DNA of 64,000 nt from NCBI RefSeq assembly GCF_014646015.1, contig NZ_BMMQ01000003.1, positions 372,001 to 436,000 on the forward strand, written 5' to 3'. The position numbers and the translations under genes are program-made. This stretch comes from Microbacterium nanhaiense. Its GTDB lineage: Bacteria > Actinomycetota > Actinomycetes > Actinomycetales > Microbacteriaceae. The notes under the pieces are model-generated. The model had not been told where the DNA came from. It saw only the letters and a program-made list of their open reading frames with translations, and ran no database searches. Shown piece by piece: positions 45,648 to 53,911 of the stretch. Each line of letters begins with the position of its first letter. The stretch's first letter is position 1.

Positions 45648-46777
45648 ACGCCCCACGACTGGCACTCATCGGAACCGGTGGACACGGCCGCACCCACGTC
45701 GAGAAGGGCCTGCGGCTGCACGAGGAGGGCCGCGTCCAGCTGGTCGCCGTCGCCGATCCGGTACCGCCTGCCGCCGACGCCCTGCCCGCGGGCGTGGCGA
45801 GGTTCACCGATGGCGCCGAGCTCATCGCGGCGGGCGGCTTCGACGTCGTCGTGATCTGCACGCCGATCAACACGCACTTCGACTTCGCCTCGGCGGCGCT
45901 CGAGGCGGGCGCCGACGTCATGCTGGAGAAGCCGACGACCGCGACCCTCGACGAGTTCGAGCGCCTGCTCGCGATCGCCGAGCGCACGGGCGGGCTCGTG
46001 CAGGTCGGCTTCCAGAGCCTCGGCTCCGAGGCTCTCGACATCATCCGGGCCCGCGTCGCGGAGGGCGACATCGGCGAGGTCGTGCGATACAGCGCCACGG
46101 GCGCCTGGGTGCGGAACGAGGCCTACTACGCCCGTTCGGCGTGGGCCGGACGCCGCACCCTCGACGGCCGCGTCGTCGCCGACGGTGCCCTGACGAATCC
46201 GCTCGCGCACGCCACCGCCACCGCCCTGGCGCTCGCCGGCGCGACCCGGCTGGAGGACGTGAAGTCGCTCGAACTCGACCTGTGGCGAGCGAACGACATC
46301 GAGGCCGACGACACCTCGGTCGCCGTCTTCGATCTCGAGGGAGACGTGCGTTTGACGACCGCGGTGACGCTGGCGGCATCGCTGCAGAAGGATCCGTACG
46401 TCGAGGTCGTCGGCACGAACGGCGCGCTACGCCTGTGGTACACGAAGGACGACATCGAGCTCCTCGACGCGAACGGGTTCGTCCTGGAGACGCAGCACAC
46501 GGGGCGCCGCGACCTGATCGAGAACCTGCTCGCGGCGCGCGAGGGCGCGGAGGCGCTGTTCTCACCCCTCGCTGGCACCGGCGCGTTCATGCGACTAGTG
46601 GAGGGCGTGATGCAGGCGCCCGCGCCGCGGCTCGTCGCGGAGGGATCCGCGAGGGTCGTCGACGATGAGGCCGGCCATCACCTGGTCATCGACGGCGTCG
46701 AGGAGGAACTCGAGCGCGCTCTGCGGCTTGAGTCGACCTTCGTCGAGCTCGACAGCCCGTTTACGCGCGTCCGATGA
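45644..46777 (+). CDS. Gfo/Idh/MocA family oxidoreductase
   Basis: A 377-residue NAD(P)-dependent enzyme: Rossmann start LALIGTGGHGRTHVEKG, EKP motif LEKPTTATL, and a C-terminal domain with GALTNPLAHATATALALAG, which includes the histidine of the active-site helix. The start is TTG at 45644: GGAGG lies seven bases upstream and the codon overlaps the preceding stop; no ATG or GTG fits. It partners DUF6807, a recurrent pair in sugar loci. The substrate is unknown. The leftward operon encodes another, longer member of the same family at 39787. Confidence 0.87.
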   Translation: MNAPRLALIGTGGHGRTHVEKGLRLHEEGRVQLVAVADPVPPAADALPAGVARFTDGAELIAAGGFDVVVICTPINTHFDFASAALEAGADVMLEKPTTATLDEFERLLAIAERTGGLVQVGFQSLGSEALDIIRARVAEGDIGEVVRYSATGAWVRNEAYYARSAWAGRRTLDGRVVADGALTNPLAHATATALALAGATRLEDVKSLELDLWRANDIEADDTSVAVFDLEGDVRLTTAVTLAASLQKDPYVEVVGTNGALRLWYTKDDIELLDANGFVLETQHTGRRDLIENLLAAREGAEALFSPLAGTGAFMRLVEGVMQAPAPRLVAEGSARVVDDEAGHHLVIDGVEEELERALRLESTFVELDSPFTRVR

Positions 46778-48087
46778 ACGGCTCCTTCGATCGGCTGATC
46801 GCCGAAGCGGCCGCCCACGACATCTCGATCCACTCGATCGAGGTGTCGCGGGGCGGCTCTCTCGTATACAGCGCCGGCGCGGCGGGCATGGGGCCCGAGG
46901 TGCCGCACCGCCTGTACTCGGTCTCGAAGACGTTCACCGCGATCGCCGTGCTCTCCCTCGCTCACGAGGGCAGGCTCGCCACGGGCGACGCCCTGATGGA
47001 TCACTTCCCCGAGAAGCGCCCGGTGCATCCGCTTCTCGAACTCGCGACGATCGACGACCTCCTTTCGATGCGCACGCCCTATGTCGGCACGACGTACACC
47101 GAGGGTTCGCCGGAGTGGCTGGACAGCTTCTTCCGCACGATGCCGTCGCACCGACCGGGCACCCTGTTCCACTACGACACGAGCGCCTCGTACGTGCTCG
47201 CCGCGCTCGTGGAGCGCATCGAGGGGCGGTCGTGGGAGGACGTCATCCGCGAACGGGTCTTCGCACCGCTCGGGCTCGGCGAGGGCATGCGCATGATCAC
47301 GAGCCCCGAGGGCATCGCCCACGGCGGCAGCGGCATGGTCGCCCGCCCGCACGATCTGCTCGTGATCGGTGAGATGCTGCTCGGCGGCGGAGCGCGCGGC
47401 GATGTCCGCGTGCTTCCGCGCGAGGTCGTCGGCGAGCTCGTGAGGCACCGCGCCGACACGAGCATGCTCACGTGGGGCTCGACGAACCGATTCGGTTATG
47501 CGGCGCAGACCTGGTTGCCCCCGCAGGGCGGGTGGATGATGGTCGGCCTGGGCGGCCAGTACGTCTACGGCGATCCCGCACGCGACCTCGTCGCCGTGAT
47601 GACGGCGAACGCGCAGGGGTGCAACGCGGGCGATCAGCGCCTCAGCACGATGCTCCTCGAGGCGCTCGACGAGCCGATGGGGGAGGCGCCGGCGTCGATC
47701 GCGTGGCCCGCGCCCGTGCACGACGCCCGGCACGCGCGCGCGGTGAGCGGTTCGCTGCGCGCGGTGACCGGATCCGGGCTGCGCTCCCGCGTCTCGCTCG
47801 AGCTCACGACCGAGGGCATGCGGCTCGACGCCGGCGCGTTCGCGTTCACGGCGCGCGCGGGGGAGGAGCTCGCCGTCGACGCGCCGGGAGTCGGGCACGG
47901 AGTCGTGACGGGCGGTTGGTGCGCGCCGGGGATCTTCGACGCGCGCGTCGACGTGATCGGGGACGACATCGCCCGCCAGCGCGTGCGCATCGTCGTCACG
48001 GACGATGGCCTCGTGACCCTCGAGGCGCAGGGCTTCGGTCCGGGCGCGCCCGCGGGATGGACGGGGCAGGGCACCTTCCAGCAGTAG
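46774..48087 (+). CDS. serine beta-lactamase-fold hydrolase with C-terminal beta domain
   Basis: A 437-residue penicillin-binding-protein-like hydrolase. The nucleophile motif SVSK (Ser49-Lys52) and tyrosine motif YDTS (Tyr134) are in place, and GLGGQYVYG fits the third motif region. The last 120 residues form a small beta domain (VSGSLRAVTG onward), often found in esterases of this fold. There is no signal peptide. It overlaps the oxidoreductase stop by four bases and ends the operon at a strong terminator. Like the shorter relative at 36827, it may be a sugar esterase; antibiotic hydrolysis is unlikely from this context. Confidence 0.84.
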   Translation: MNGSFDRLIAEAAAHDISIHSIEVSRGGSLVYSAGAAGMGPEVPHRLYSVSKTFTAIAVLSLAHEGRLATGDALMDHFPEKRPVHPLLELATIDDLLSMRTPYVGTTYTEGSPEWLDSFFRTMPSHRPGTLFHYDTSASYVLAALVERIEGRSWEDVIRERVFAPLGLGEGMRMITSPEGIAHGGSGMVARPHDLLVIGEMLLGGGARGDVRVLPREVVGELVRHRADTSMLTWGSTNRFGYAAQTWLPPQGGWMMVGLGGQYVYGDPARDLVAVMTANAQGCNAGDQRLSTMLLEALDEPMGEAPASIAWPAPVHDARHARAVSGSLRAVTGSGLRSRVSLELTTEGMRLDAGAFAFTARAGEELAVDAPGVGHGVVTGGWCAPGIFDARVDVIGDDIARQRVRIVVTDDGLVTLEAQGFGPGAPAGWTGQGTFQQ

Positions 48088-48142
48088 CGCACGCAGAAAG
48101 ATCGCCGCGACCGAATCGGTCGCGGCGATCTTTCTGCGTGCG
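48088..48142. terminator. perfect 26-bp inverted repeat, bidirectional terminator
   Basis: Arms 48088-48113 and 48117-48142 are exact complements with a three-base loop. It begins one base after the rightward operon's stop and ends two bases before the leftward permease's stop, so it closes both. The outer stem ends in A/T-rich AGAAAGAT/ATCTTTCT, giving short U runs in both directions. Confidence 0.85.
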
Positions 48143-48144
48143 GA

Positions 48145-49074
48145 TCAGCCCTTGACGGATCCGATCAGCGCGCCCTTGACGAAGAAGCGCTGCACGAACG
48201 GGTAGACGATGAGCATCGGCAGGGTCGCGACGAAGATGACCGCCATCTTGATCGACTGCGCCGGCGGCACGACATCGACCGAGGACTCGTCGGCGTTCAG
48301 CCCGCTCGCCACGATCACGATCTGGCGCAGCAGCACCTGCATCGGCCACTTGGTCGAGTCGTTGATGTAGAGGATCGCGCTCTGGTAGGTGTTCCAGTAG
48401 TAGACCGCGTAGAACAGGCCGATCGTCGCGATCGACGCGAGCGAGAGCGGCAGCACGATCCGCAGGAACACGCCGAACTCCGAGCAGCCGTCGATGCGCG
48501 CGGCCTCCTCGAGGCTCTCCGGGATGCCCTGGAAGAAGCTGCGCATGATGACGAAGTTGAAGGCGTTGATCGCGACCGGCAGGATCAGCGACCACAGCGA
48601 GTCGATGAGGCCGAAGGCGTTGACGACCATGAAGGTCGGGATCATTCCGCCGGAGAACAGCATCGTGAACACGACGAGGAAGTTGATGACGCGGCGGCCC
48701 TTGAGGTGCTTCTTCGACAGGGCGTACGCCATGAACGCCGTCAGCACGAGGCTCACGAAGGTGCCGACGATGGTGACGAAGGCCGAGACGCCCATGGCGC
48801 GAAAGATCGTCGGCGTCGAGAGGATGTACTTGTAGGCCTCGAGCGTGAACGTCTTCGGGAAGAGGATGAACGGCGTCGTCGCGATCTCACCCGGGGTCGC
48901 GAGCGAGCTCGCGAGCACATTCACGAAGGGCAGCACGCAGATCAGCGCGAAGGCCGTCAGAACGATGCCGTTGATGACGTTGAAGACGCGGCGGCCAGGC
49001 GTCATTGCGCGGCTGCCCCGTCCCTTGCCCCGGAACTTGATCGGCACGGTGGCCGGCGAGGTGGTCGTTGTCAT
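48145..49074 (-). CDS. sugar ABC importer permease, LplC/YtcP type
   Basis: A 309-residue permease with six hydrophobic helices, the EAA loop PESLEEAARIDGCSEFGVFL, the LplC-type ILYINDSTKWPMQVLLR segment and the end FVQRFFVKGALIGSVKG. The ATG at 49074 overlaps the small membrane-protein gene by four bases. Its natural partner is the LplB-type permease at 57590-58579, at the far end of the same operon about 8.5 kb upstream. It is the last gene before a strong terminator. Cargo is inferred to be a pectin-derived oligosaccharide. Confidence 0.92.
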   Translation of the reverse strand: MTTTTSPATVPIKFRGKGRGSRAMTPGRRVFNVINGIVLTAFALICVLPFVNVLASSLATPGEIATTPFILFPKTFTLEAYKYILSTPTIFRAMGVSAFVTIVGTFVSLVLTAFMAYALSKKHLKGRRVINFLVVFTMLFSGGMIPTFMVVNAFGLIDSLWSLILPVAINAFNFVIMRSFFQGIPESLEEAARIDGCSEFGVFLRIVLPLSLASIATIGLFYAVYYWNTYQSAILYINDSTKWPMQVLLRQIVIVASGLNADESSVDVVPPAQSIKMAVIFVATLPMLIVYPFVQRFFVKGALIGSVKG

Positions 49075-49493
49075 GATGTAGATCCTTGCTGCGTCGAACG
49101 GACCGCGAACAGTGCGGCCGCGAGGAAGAAGAAGAAAGCGACGGGGTACAGCACGAGCTGCGTTCCCACGAGGCAGATGAGACCGGCGCCGGCGAACCAC
49201 CATCCGGTCGAGCGTCGCTCGGGGCGGCGCGATGCGATGAACAGCCCGACGACGCACAGCGCGAGGACGATGATCAGCGAGAAGCCGAACCATGCGGCGA
49301 GCGTGCGTGCACCTTCGTACGCATCGCCCGTCGGCTGCATCCCCGCCGCCTGCATCGCCGGGAGGATCTTCTCGGTGAACTCGGCCTCGCTCGATGCGTT
49401 AACCGTGAGAGTGAATCCGCCCTGCAGCAGGCCCGCGAGAGCGAGCCCGATGCCGGAGATCCATTTCTCAGGCCGTCGAGAAACCGGTTTCAT
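49071..49493 (-). CDS. small membrane protein in the importer operon, unknown function
   Basis: A protein of about 140 residues with three or more hydrophobic helices: WISGIGLALAGLLQGGF, FSLIIVLALCVVGLFIA, and a long segment ending in LYPVAFFFFLAAALFAV, with an outer loop of about 40 residues after the first helix. It resembles DUF4064-like proteins, but I am not certain. ATG at 49493 is taken; ATG at 49502 is possible and neither has a strong ribosome site. The operator GAAACCGGTTTC overlaps the first codons (ATGAAACCGGTTTC). It lies between GH28 and the LplC permease and overlaps the latter by four bases. Confidence 0.72.
   Translation of the reverse strand: MKPVSRRPEKWISGIGLALAGLLQGGFTLTVNASSEAEFTEKILPAMQAAGMQPTGDAYEGARTLAAWFGFSLIIVLALCVVGLFIASRRPERRSTGWWFAGAGLICLVGTQLVLYPVAFFFFLAAALFAVRSTQQGSTS
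49480..49491. promoter_or_regulatory. LacI-type operator inside the operon, over a start codon
   Basis: GAAACCGGTTTC, identical to the core at 42266-42281, overlaps codons 1-5 of the small membrane-protein gene, 28 bases after GH28. It could be an internal roadblock or mark a secondary promoter for the last two genes. Confidence 0.6.
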
Positions 49494-49518
49494 GCTCACC
49501 ATCATACGCACAGGAGCG

Positions 49519-50778
49519 TCAATTGCCATAGGTGGCGACCTCTGCCGTGAGATTCTCGACACCGGCGCCGCCGATGATCGCGTCGCCGACCAGACCGGAG
49601 AGGCTGACGCCCTCAATCCGCGAGTTCTTCACGAAGTCGATGTAGAAGCCGGCCGCCGCCATCTCGTCGATGCCGAACGCCATCGCGGGCACCGAGGGAA
49701 CGGGATCCTTCGCGAAACCGATCGACACGTCCGTGATCGTGATGTCTTCGAACGGCATCTCGGGAAGGCCCGAGATGAAGCCCGCGCAGGAGGACACCTC
49801 GGTCGCCGAGACGTTCGAGATGAACACGCGGCGGATGGTCGGGGTGCCGTCGTCGACGGGCAGGGGGTTGCGGTCCGAGACGCGGGGGAGCTTGCCCTCG
49901 GGGCCGCAGAAGTAGAAGGGGTTGAAGACGAAGGGAACGGCGACGTTCCGCATCACGATGTTGGAGATGCGCAGGTCTTCGACGACGCCGCCGCGCCCGC
50001 GCCGCGTCTTGAGACGCACGCCGCGGTCGGTGCCGTCGAACACGCAGTCGCTGATGACGACGCCGCGCACCCCGCCCGACATCTCGCTGCCGATCACGAC
50101 GCCGCCGTGGCCGGCGAGCATCGTGCAGCCCGTGATGACGATGTTCTCGCAGGGCGCCGGGTCGGCGTTCGACGCCTCCGTGCCGGCCTTGATGGCGATG
50201 CAGTCGTCGCCGACGTCGATGTGGCAGTCGGTGATGCGCACGTTGCGGCACGACTCGGGGTCGATGCCGTCGGTGTTCGGCGAGTCGGCCGGGTTTTTGA
50301 TCCGGACCCCGGAGACGCGGACGTCGTCGCATCGGTAGGGGTGCACGGTCCACGCGGGGGAGTTCTCGAGCACGACGTCGCGGATCGTGACGCGCGACGA
50401 GTGCCGGAAGCTGATGAGGGTGGGGCGGGCGGCCTCGAGACGTGTGCCCGTGCGGACCGCCTCCCACCAGGAGGAGCCGCCGCCGTCGATTGTGCCGAGG
50501 CCCGTGACGGAGACGCCCTCCTCGCCGTCGGCGAAGATGCACGGCTGGTGGATCCTGGCCGGTGCGCCCTCCCACGAGGCGTCGATGATGGGGTAGAGGG
50601 CGGGGTCTGGAACGAACTCGAGCCGGGCCCCGCTCTCCAGGTGAAGCTCCACGAAGGAGCGCAGGCGCAGAGCACCCGTGCGGTGTACGCCCGCGGGAAT
50701 CGTGACGACCCCGCCCCCGGCGCGTGCCGCGTCGTCGATCGCCGCCTGGATCTGGGCGGTCTCGATGGTGTAGCTCAT
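49519..50778 (-). CDS. GH28 polygalacturonase-family enzyme
   Basis: A 419-residue right-handed parallel beta-helix glycosidase. All GH28 motifs are present: NTDGID (Asn168, Asp170), GDDCIAIK (Asp191, Asp192), GHG (His224) and the RLK triad (Arg255, Lys257). It hydrolyses alpha-1,4-galacturonic bonds in homogalacturonan or rhamnogalacturonan fragments. There is no signal peptide, so it most likely trims imported oligogalacturonides from the non-reducing end. The ATG at 50778 follows AGGAGC; the frame extends upstream without secretory features. It lies 31 bases after the fourth binding protein in the operon, the main clue that the cargo is pectic. Confidence 0.93.
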   Translation of the reverse strand: MSYTIETAQIQAAIDDAARAGGGVVTIPAGVHRTGALRLRSFVELHLESGARLEFVPDPALYPIIDASWEGAPARIHQPCIFADGEEGVSVTGLGTIDGGGSSWWEAVRTGTRLEAARPTLISFRHSSRVTIRDVVLENSPAWTVHPYRCDDVRVSGVRIKNPADSPNTDGIDPESCRNVRITDCHIDVGDDCIAIKAGTEASNADPAPCENIVITGCTMLAGHGGVVIGSEMSGGVRGVVISDCVFDGTDRGVRLKTRRGRGGVVEDLRISNIVMRNVAVPFVFNPFYFCGPEGKLPRVSDRNPLPVDDGTPTIRRVFISNVSATEVSSCAGFISGLPEMPFEDITITDVSIGFAKDPVPSVPAMAFGIDEMAAAGFYIDFVKNSRIEGVSLSGLVGDAIIGGAGVENLTAEVATYGN

Positions 50779-50809
50779 GCTCTGCTCCTGCGCTCCTTTG
50801 TGGTGGGTC

Positions 50810-52333
50810 TTAGCCGTTGGAGGCGGCGTACGCCTCGGTGTATTCGGCCTCGATCTTGCCGAGGTCACCCGCACGAAGCTTGTCGATGACCTCCTCGTAG
50901 CCGGCCATATCGATCTGGCCGACCATGTACTTGTTGTAGGCGTCCTTGGCGGCGGTCACGACCTCGCTCCAGCGGGTGTCGTAGGTGTCGGACTGGAGCG
51001 ACTGGACGGGGTTCGTGATCACGAACTCCTCCTGCTCGGCCATCTTCTCCGCGGCCTCGTTGACGTAGGGCGCGCTGCTTGGGAAGTCGACCAGGTTCTG
51101 CGTGATGCGCGACGACTGGTACGGCTGAACCTCGGCGGCCCAGACGCCCTCGTCGATCGTCTCGATCTCGCCGTTCGCACCGATGTTGTAGTGCTCGCCC
51201 TCGATGCCGTTCGTCATGATGCCGAACGCCTCTTCGGAGTTGATGTCGTTGACGAACTGCAGCACCGCGCGCAGCTCGTCCTCATCCTTCACCTCGGACT
51301 TCGGGAAGACGTACCAGCCGCCGATGCCGCCGCGCGTGTCGGACAGCGTGCGCCGCTCGACGTCGCCGTACGTCATGTCGTTGATGAGCGCCCACTCCAT
51401 CGGCGTGTCGGGGTTCGCGCTCTCGGCGAGCTGCATGAAGCCGCGCGCCTCGAACAGGCCCGTCGAGACGATTCCGCCCTTGCCCTGCGCGATGGCGTCG
51501 TACTGGTTCTGCTTCTGCACGGTGACGAACTCGTTGTTCACGGCGCCGTCCTCGTACACGCCGCGGTACCACTCCATGGCTTCCTTGAACGGATCGGTCG
51601 TGAAGCTCGCAACGACCTCGTCGTTGTCGTTCAGCTCGAAATCGCTGCCCGCGCCGAAGAATCCGGCGATGTTGCGGAAGCCGAGGTCGAAGCTCTCGAG
51701 GCGATCGATGAATCCGGTCGTGTCGTTCTGGCCGTTGCCGTCGGGATCCTGCGTGGCGAAGGCCCGAGCGACCTCGCCGAGCTCCTCGACGGTGTGCGGA
51801 ACCTCGAGCCCGAGGTTGTCGAGCCAGTCCTGGCGCACGAGGATGCCGTAGCGGGCCTTCTCCTTCACCTGGGGCATGCCGTAGAGGCGGCCCTCGATGC
51901 TGGAGTCGGTCTTGACCTGGTCGCTCAGGACCGCGGCGAGGTTGGGGTAGTCGTCGAGGTAGTCGGTGACGTCCCAGAACTGCCCGGACTTCATCGCCTG
52001 GCGGATCGTCGGCGACGTGAAGCCGAGGCTGCTGACCGTGACGATGTCGGCGAGGGTGTCCGATGCGATGGCGGCGGTGAGCTTCTCGCTTGCGTTCGCG
52101 GCGGGGACCCACTGGAAGGAGAGGTCGTAGCCCGTGAGCTCCTCGAGGGCGGTGTGCACGGGGCCGTTCGCGTCCGGGGTGGTGGGGGAGTGCAGGATCG
52201 ACATCCAGGTGATGGACTTCGATTCCTCGACGCTCGCACCGTCGTCTCCGCCGCCCGTGCCGCAACCCGTGAGGGCGAGGCCGGCGACGGCGACGGAAGC
52301 AACGCTGATTCCGAGTCGGCGGTTCAGTTTCAT
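50810..52333 (-). CDS. tandem sugar-binding lipoprotein 4 (operon order), Lpl type
   Basis: A 507-residue family 1 solute-binding protein. The signal peptide ISVASVAVAGLALTGCG ends in a lipobox cysteine. It shares long blocks with its three neighbours: RYGILVRQDWLDNLGLEVPH, DPDGNGQNDTTGFIDR, FGAGSDFELNDNDEVV, KEAMEWYRGVYEDGAV and the C-terminal AGDLGKIEAEYTEAYA. It is the most downstream of four consecutive paralogues, immediately before GH28. Differences cluster in the ligand domain, suggesting a related but distinct pectic oligosaccharide. It probably feeds the single LplB/LplC channel encoded at both ends of the operon. Confidence 0.92.
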   Translation of the reverse strand: MKLNRRLGISVASVAVAGLALTGCGTGGGDDGASVEESKSITWMSILHSPTTPDANGPVHTALEELTGYDLSFQWVPAANASEKLTAAIASDTLADIVTVSSLGFTSPTIRQAMKSGQFWDVTDYLDDYPNLAAVLSDQVKTDSSIEGRLYGMPQVKEKARYGILVRQDWLDNLGLEVPHTVEELGEVARAFATQDPDGNGQNDTTGFIDRLESFDLGFRNIAGFFGAGSDFELNDNDEVVASFTTDPFKEAMEWYRGVYEDGAVNNEFVTVQKQNQYDAIAQGKGGIVSTGLFEARGFMQLAESANPDTPMEWALINDMTYGDVERRTLSDTRGGIGGWYVFPKSEVKDEDELRAVLQFVNDINSEEAFGIMTNGIEGEHYNIGANGEIETIDEGVWAAEVQPYQSSRITQNLVDFPSSAPYVNEAAEKMAEQEEFVITNPVQSLQSDTYDTRWSEVVTAAKDAYNKYMVGQIDMAGYEEVIDKLRAGDLGKIEAEYTEAYAASNG

Positions 52334-52357
52334 GATGTTCTCTTTCTTAGGGGGAAT

Positions 52358-52380
52358 CCGAAGTCAACCGTTGACTTCGG
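52358..52380 (-). other. intercistronic hairpin across the stop of binding protein 3
   Basis: CCGAAGTCAAC (52358-52368) and its exact complement (52370-52380) around one base, spanning the TGA of the 52364-53872 gene. With no T tract it is more likely an mRNA stabiliser or attenuator than a full terminator, and could raise the level of upstream relative to downstream cistrons. Confidence 0.5.
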
Positions 52381-53872
52381 CGTATGCGGCGGTGAACTCC
52401 GCCTCGATCTTGCCGAGGTCGCCCGCGCGTTCCTTCTCGACGGCGGCCTCGTAGTCTTCCATCTCGTACTGGCCGACCATGTACTTGGTGTAGGCGTCAC
52501 CGATCGCGGTGTTGACCTCGTTCCAGCGCGCGTCGAAGGTCTCCGAGGACAGCGACTGGGCCGGGTTCGTGACGACGTACTGCTCCTGCTCGGCCATCAT
52601 CTCGTCCGACTGGTTCACGTACTTGACGTTGCTCGGGTAGATCACGAGGTCGTCGGACATGCGCGACGAGAGGAAGGGCTGAACCTCGCGGTCCCATAGG
52701 CCCTGGTCGAGGATCGTGACGGCGCCGTCCGCGTCGTACTCGAAGTGCTCGCCCTCGACGCCGTTCGTCATGATGCCGAACACCTCTTCGGAGCTCATCT
52801 TGTCGAGGAAGTCGAGGATCGTGCGGAGCTCGTCCTCGTCCTTCACCTCGGACTTCGGCATGGCGTACCAGCCGCCCACGCCGCCCGCCGTGTCGGTGAG
52901 GATCCGGCGCGGCACGTCGTCGTAGGTGATGTCGTTGATGAGCGCCCAGTCCATCGGGGTGTTCGGGTCGGCGCTCTCGGCGAGGGCCTGGAAGTTGCGC
53001 GCCTCCCAGATGCCCGTGACGACGATGCCGCCCTTGTTCTGCGCGATGGCGTCGTACTGGTTCTGCTTCTGCAGCGTCACGAACTCCTGGTTGACGGCGC
53101 CCTCGTTGTAGAGGCCGCGGTACCACTCCATCGCTTCCTTGAACGCGTCGGTCGTGAAGCTCGCGACCATCTCGTCGTTCTCGTTGAGCTCGAAGACGCT
53201 GCCCGCACCGAAGTAGCCGGAGAGGCTCCGGAGGCCCACGCCGAAGCTCTCCTGGCGGTCGACGAAGCCGGTGGTGTCGTTCTTGCCGTTGCCGTCCGGG
53301 TCTTCGTTCGTGAATGCCAGGGCGACCTCGGAGAGCTCCTCGATCGTGTGCGGCACCTCGAGGCCGAGGTTGTCGAGCCAATCCTGGCGCACGAGCACGC
53401 CGTAGCGCGCCTTGATCTTCTGCATCGGCACGCCGTAGAGCTTGCCGTCGATGCTTGCGTCGGTGCGCGTCTGCTCGTCGATCTTGGCGAGGTTCGGGTA
53501 GTCGTCGATGTAGTCCGAGATCTCCCAGAACTGCCCGTCAGACAGGGCCTTTCGGATGGGGGAGGAGGTGATGCTGTTGAGCGTGACGACGTCCGCGAGC
53601 GTGCTGGACGCGATCGCCGATGTCAGCTTCTCGCCGGAGCTGGCCGCCGGGACCCAGGTGAAGTCGATCTGGTAGCCGGTGGCCTCCTCGATGGCGGTCT
53701 CGATGGGGCCGTTCGCCTCGGGCGTCGAGGGCGTGTGGACGACCGTCATCCAGCTGATCTCTTTGGAGTCCGCAGCGCTTTCGCCGCCGCCGCCCGCGCC
53801 GCAGCCCGTGAGGGCCAGGCCGGCGATGGTGACGGAAGCAACGCTGATTCCGATCCTGCGGTTGATTTTCAT
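52364..53872 (-). CDS. tandem sugar-binding lipoprotein 3 (operon order), Lpl type
   Basis: A 502-residue paralogue of the other three binding proteins, with lipobox LALTGCG at the end of the signal peptide. Conserved blocks: MQKIKARYGVLVRQDWLDNL, DPDGNGKNDTTGFVDR, FGAGSVFELNENDEMV, KEAMEWYRGLYNEGAV, and C-terminal AGDLGKIEAEFTAAYAEVNG. It is most like the 50810-52333 protein by eye, pointing to a recent duplication of that pair. A hairpin spans its stop codon. As an outer-face lipoprotein it would deliver a pectic oligosaccharide to the shared LplB/LplC channel. Confidence 0.92.
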   Translation of the reverse strand: MKINRRIGISVASVTIAGLALTGCGAGGGGESAADSKEISWMTVVHTPSTPEANGPIETAIEEATGYQIDFTWVPAASSGEKLTSAIASSTLADVVTLNSITSSPIRKALSDGQFWEISDYIDDYPNLAKIDEQTRTDASIDGKLYGVPMQKIKARYGVLVRQDWLDNLGLEVPHTIEELSEVALAFTNEDPDGNGKNDTTGFVDRQESFGVGLRSLSGYFGAGSVFELNENDEMVASFTTDAFKEAMEWYRGLYNEGAVNQEFVTLQKQNQYDAIAQNKGGIVVTGIWEARNFQALAESADPNTPMDWALINDITYDDVPRRILTDTAGGVGGWYAMPKSEVKDEDELRTILDFLDKMSSEEVFGIMTNGVEGEHFEYDADGAVTILDQGLWDREVQPFLSSRMSDDLVIYPSNVKYVNQSDEMMAEQEQYVVTNPAQSLSSETFDARWNEVNTAIGDAYTKYMVGQYEMEDYEAAVEKERAGDLGKIEAEFTAAYAEVNG

Positions 53873-53911
53873 GGGGTGCTTTCCTCGTGCTGTGGGGAAG
53901 GGGACTGGGGG

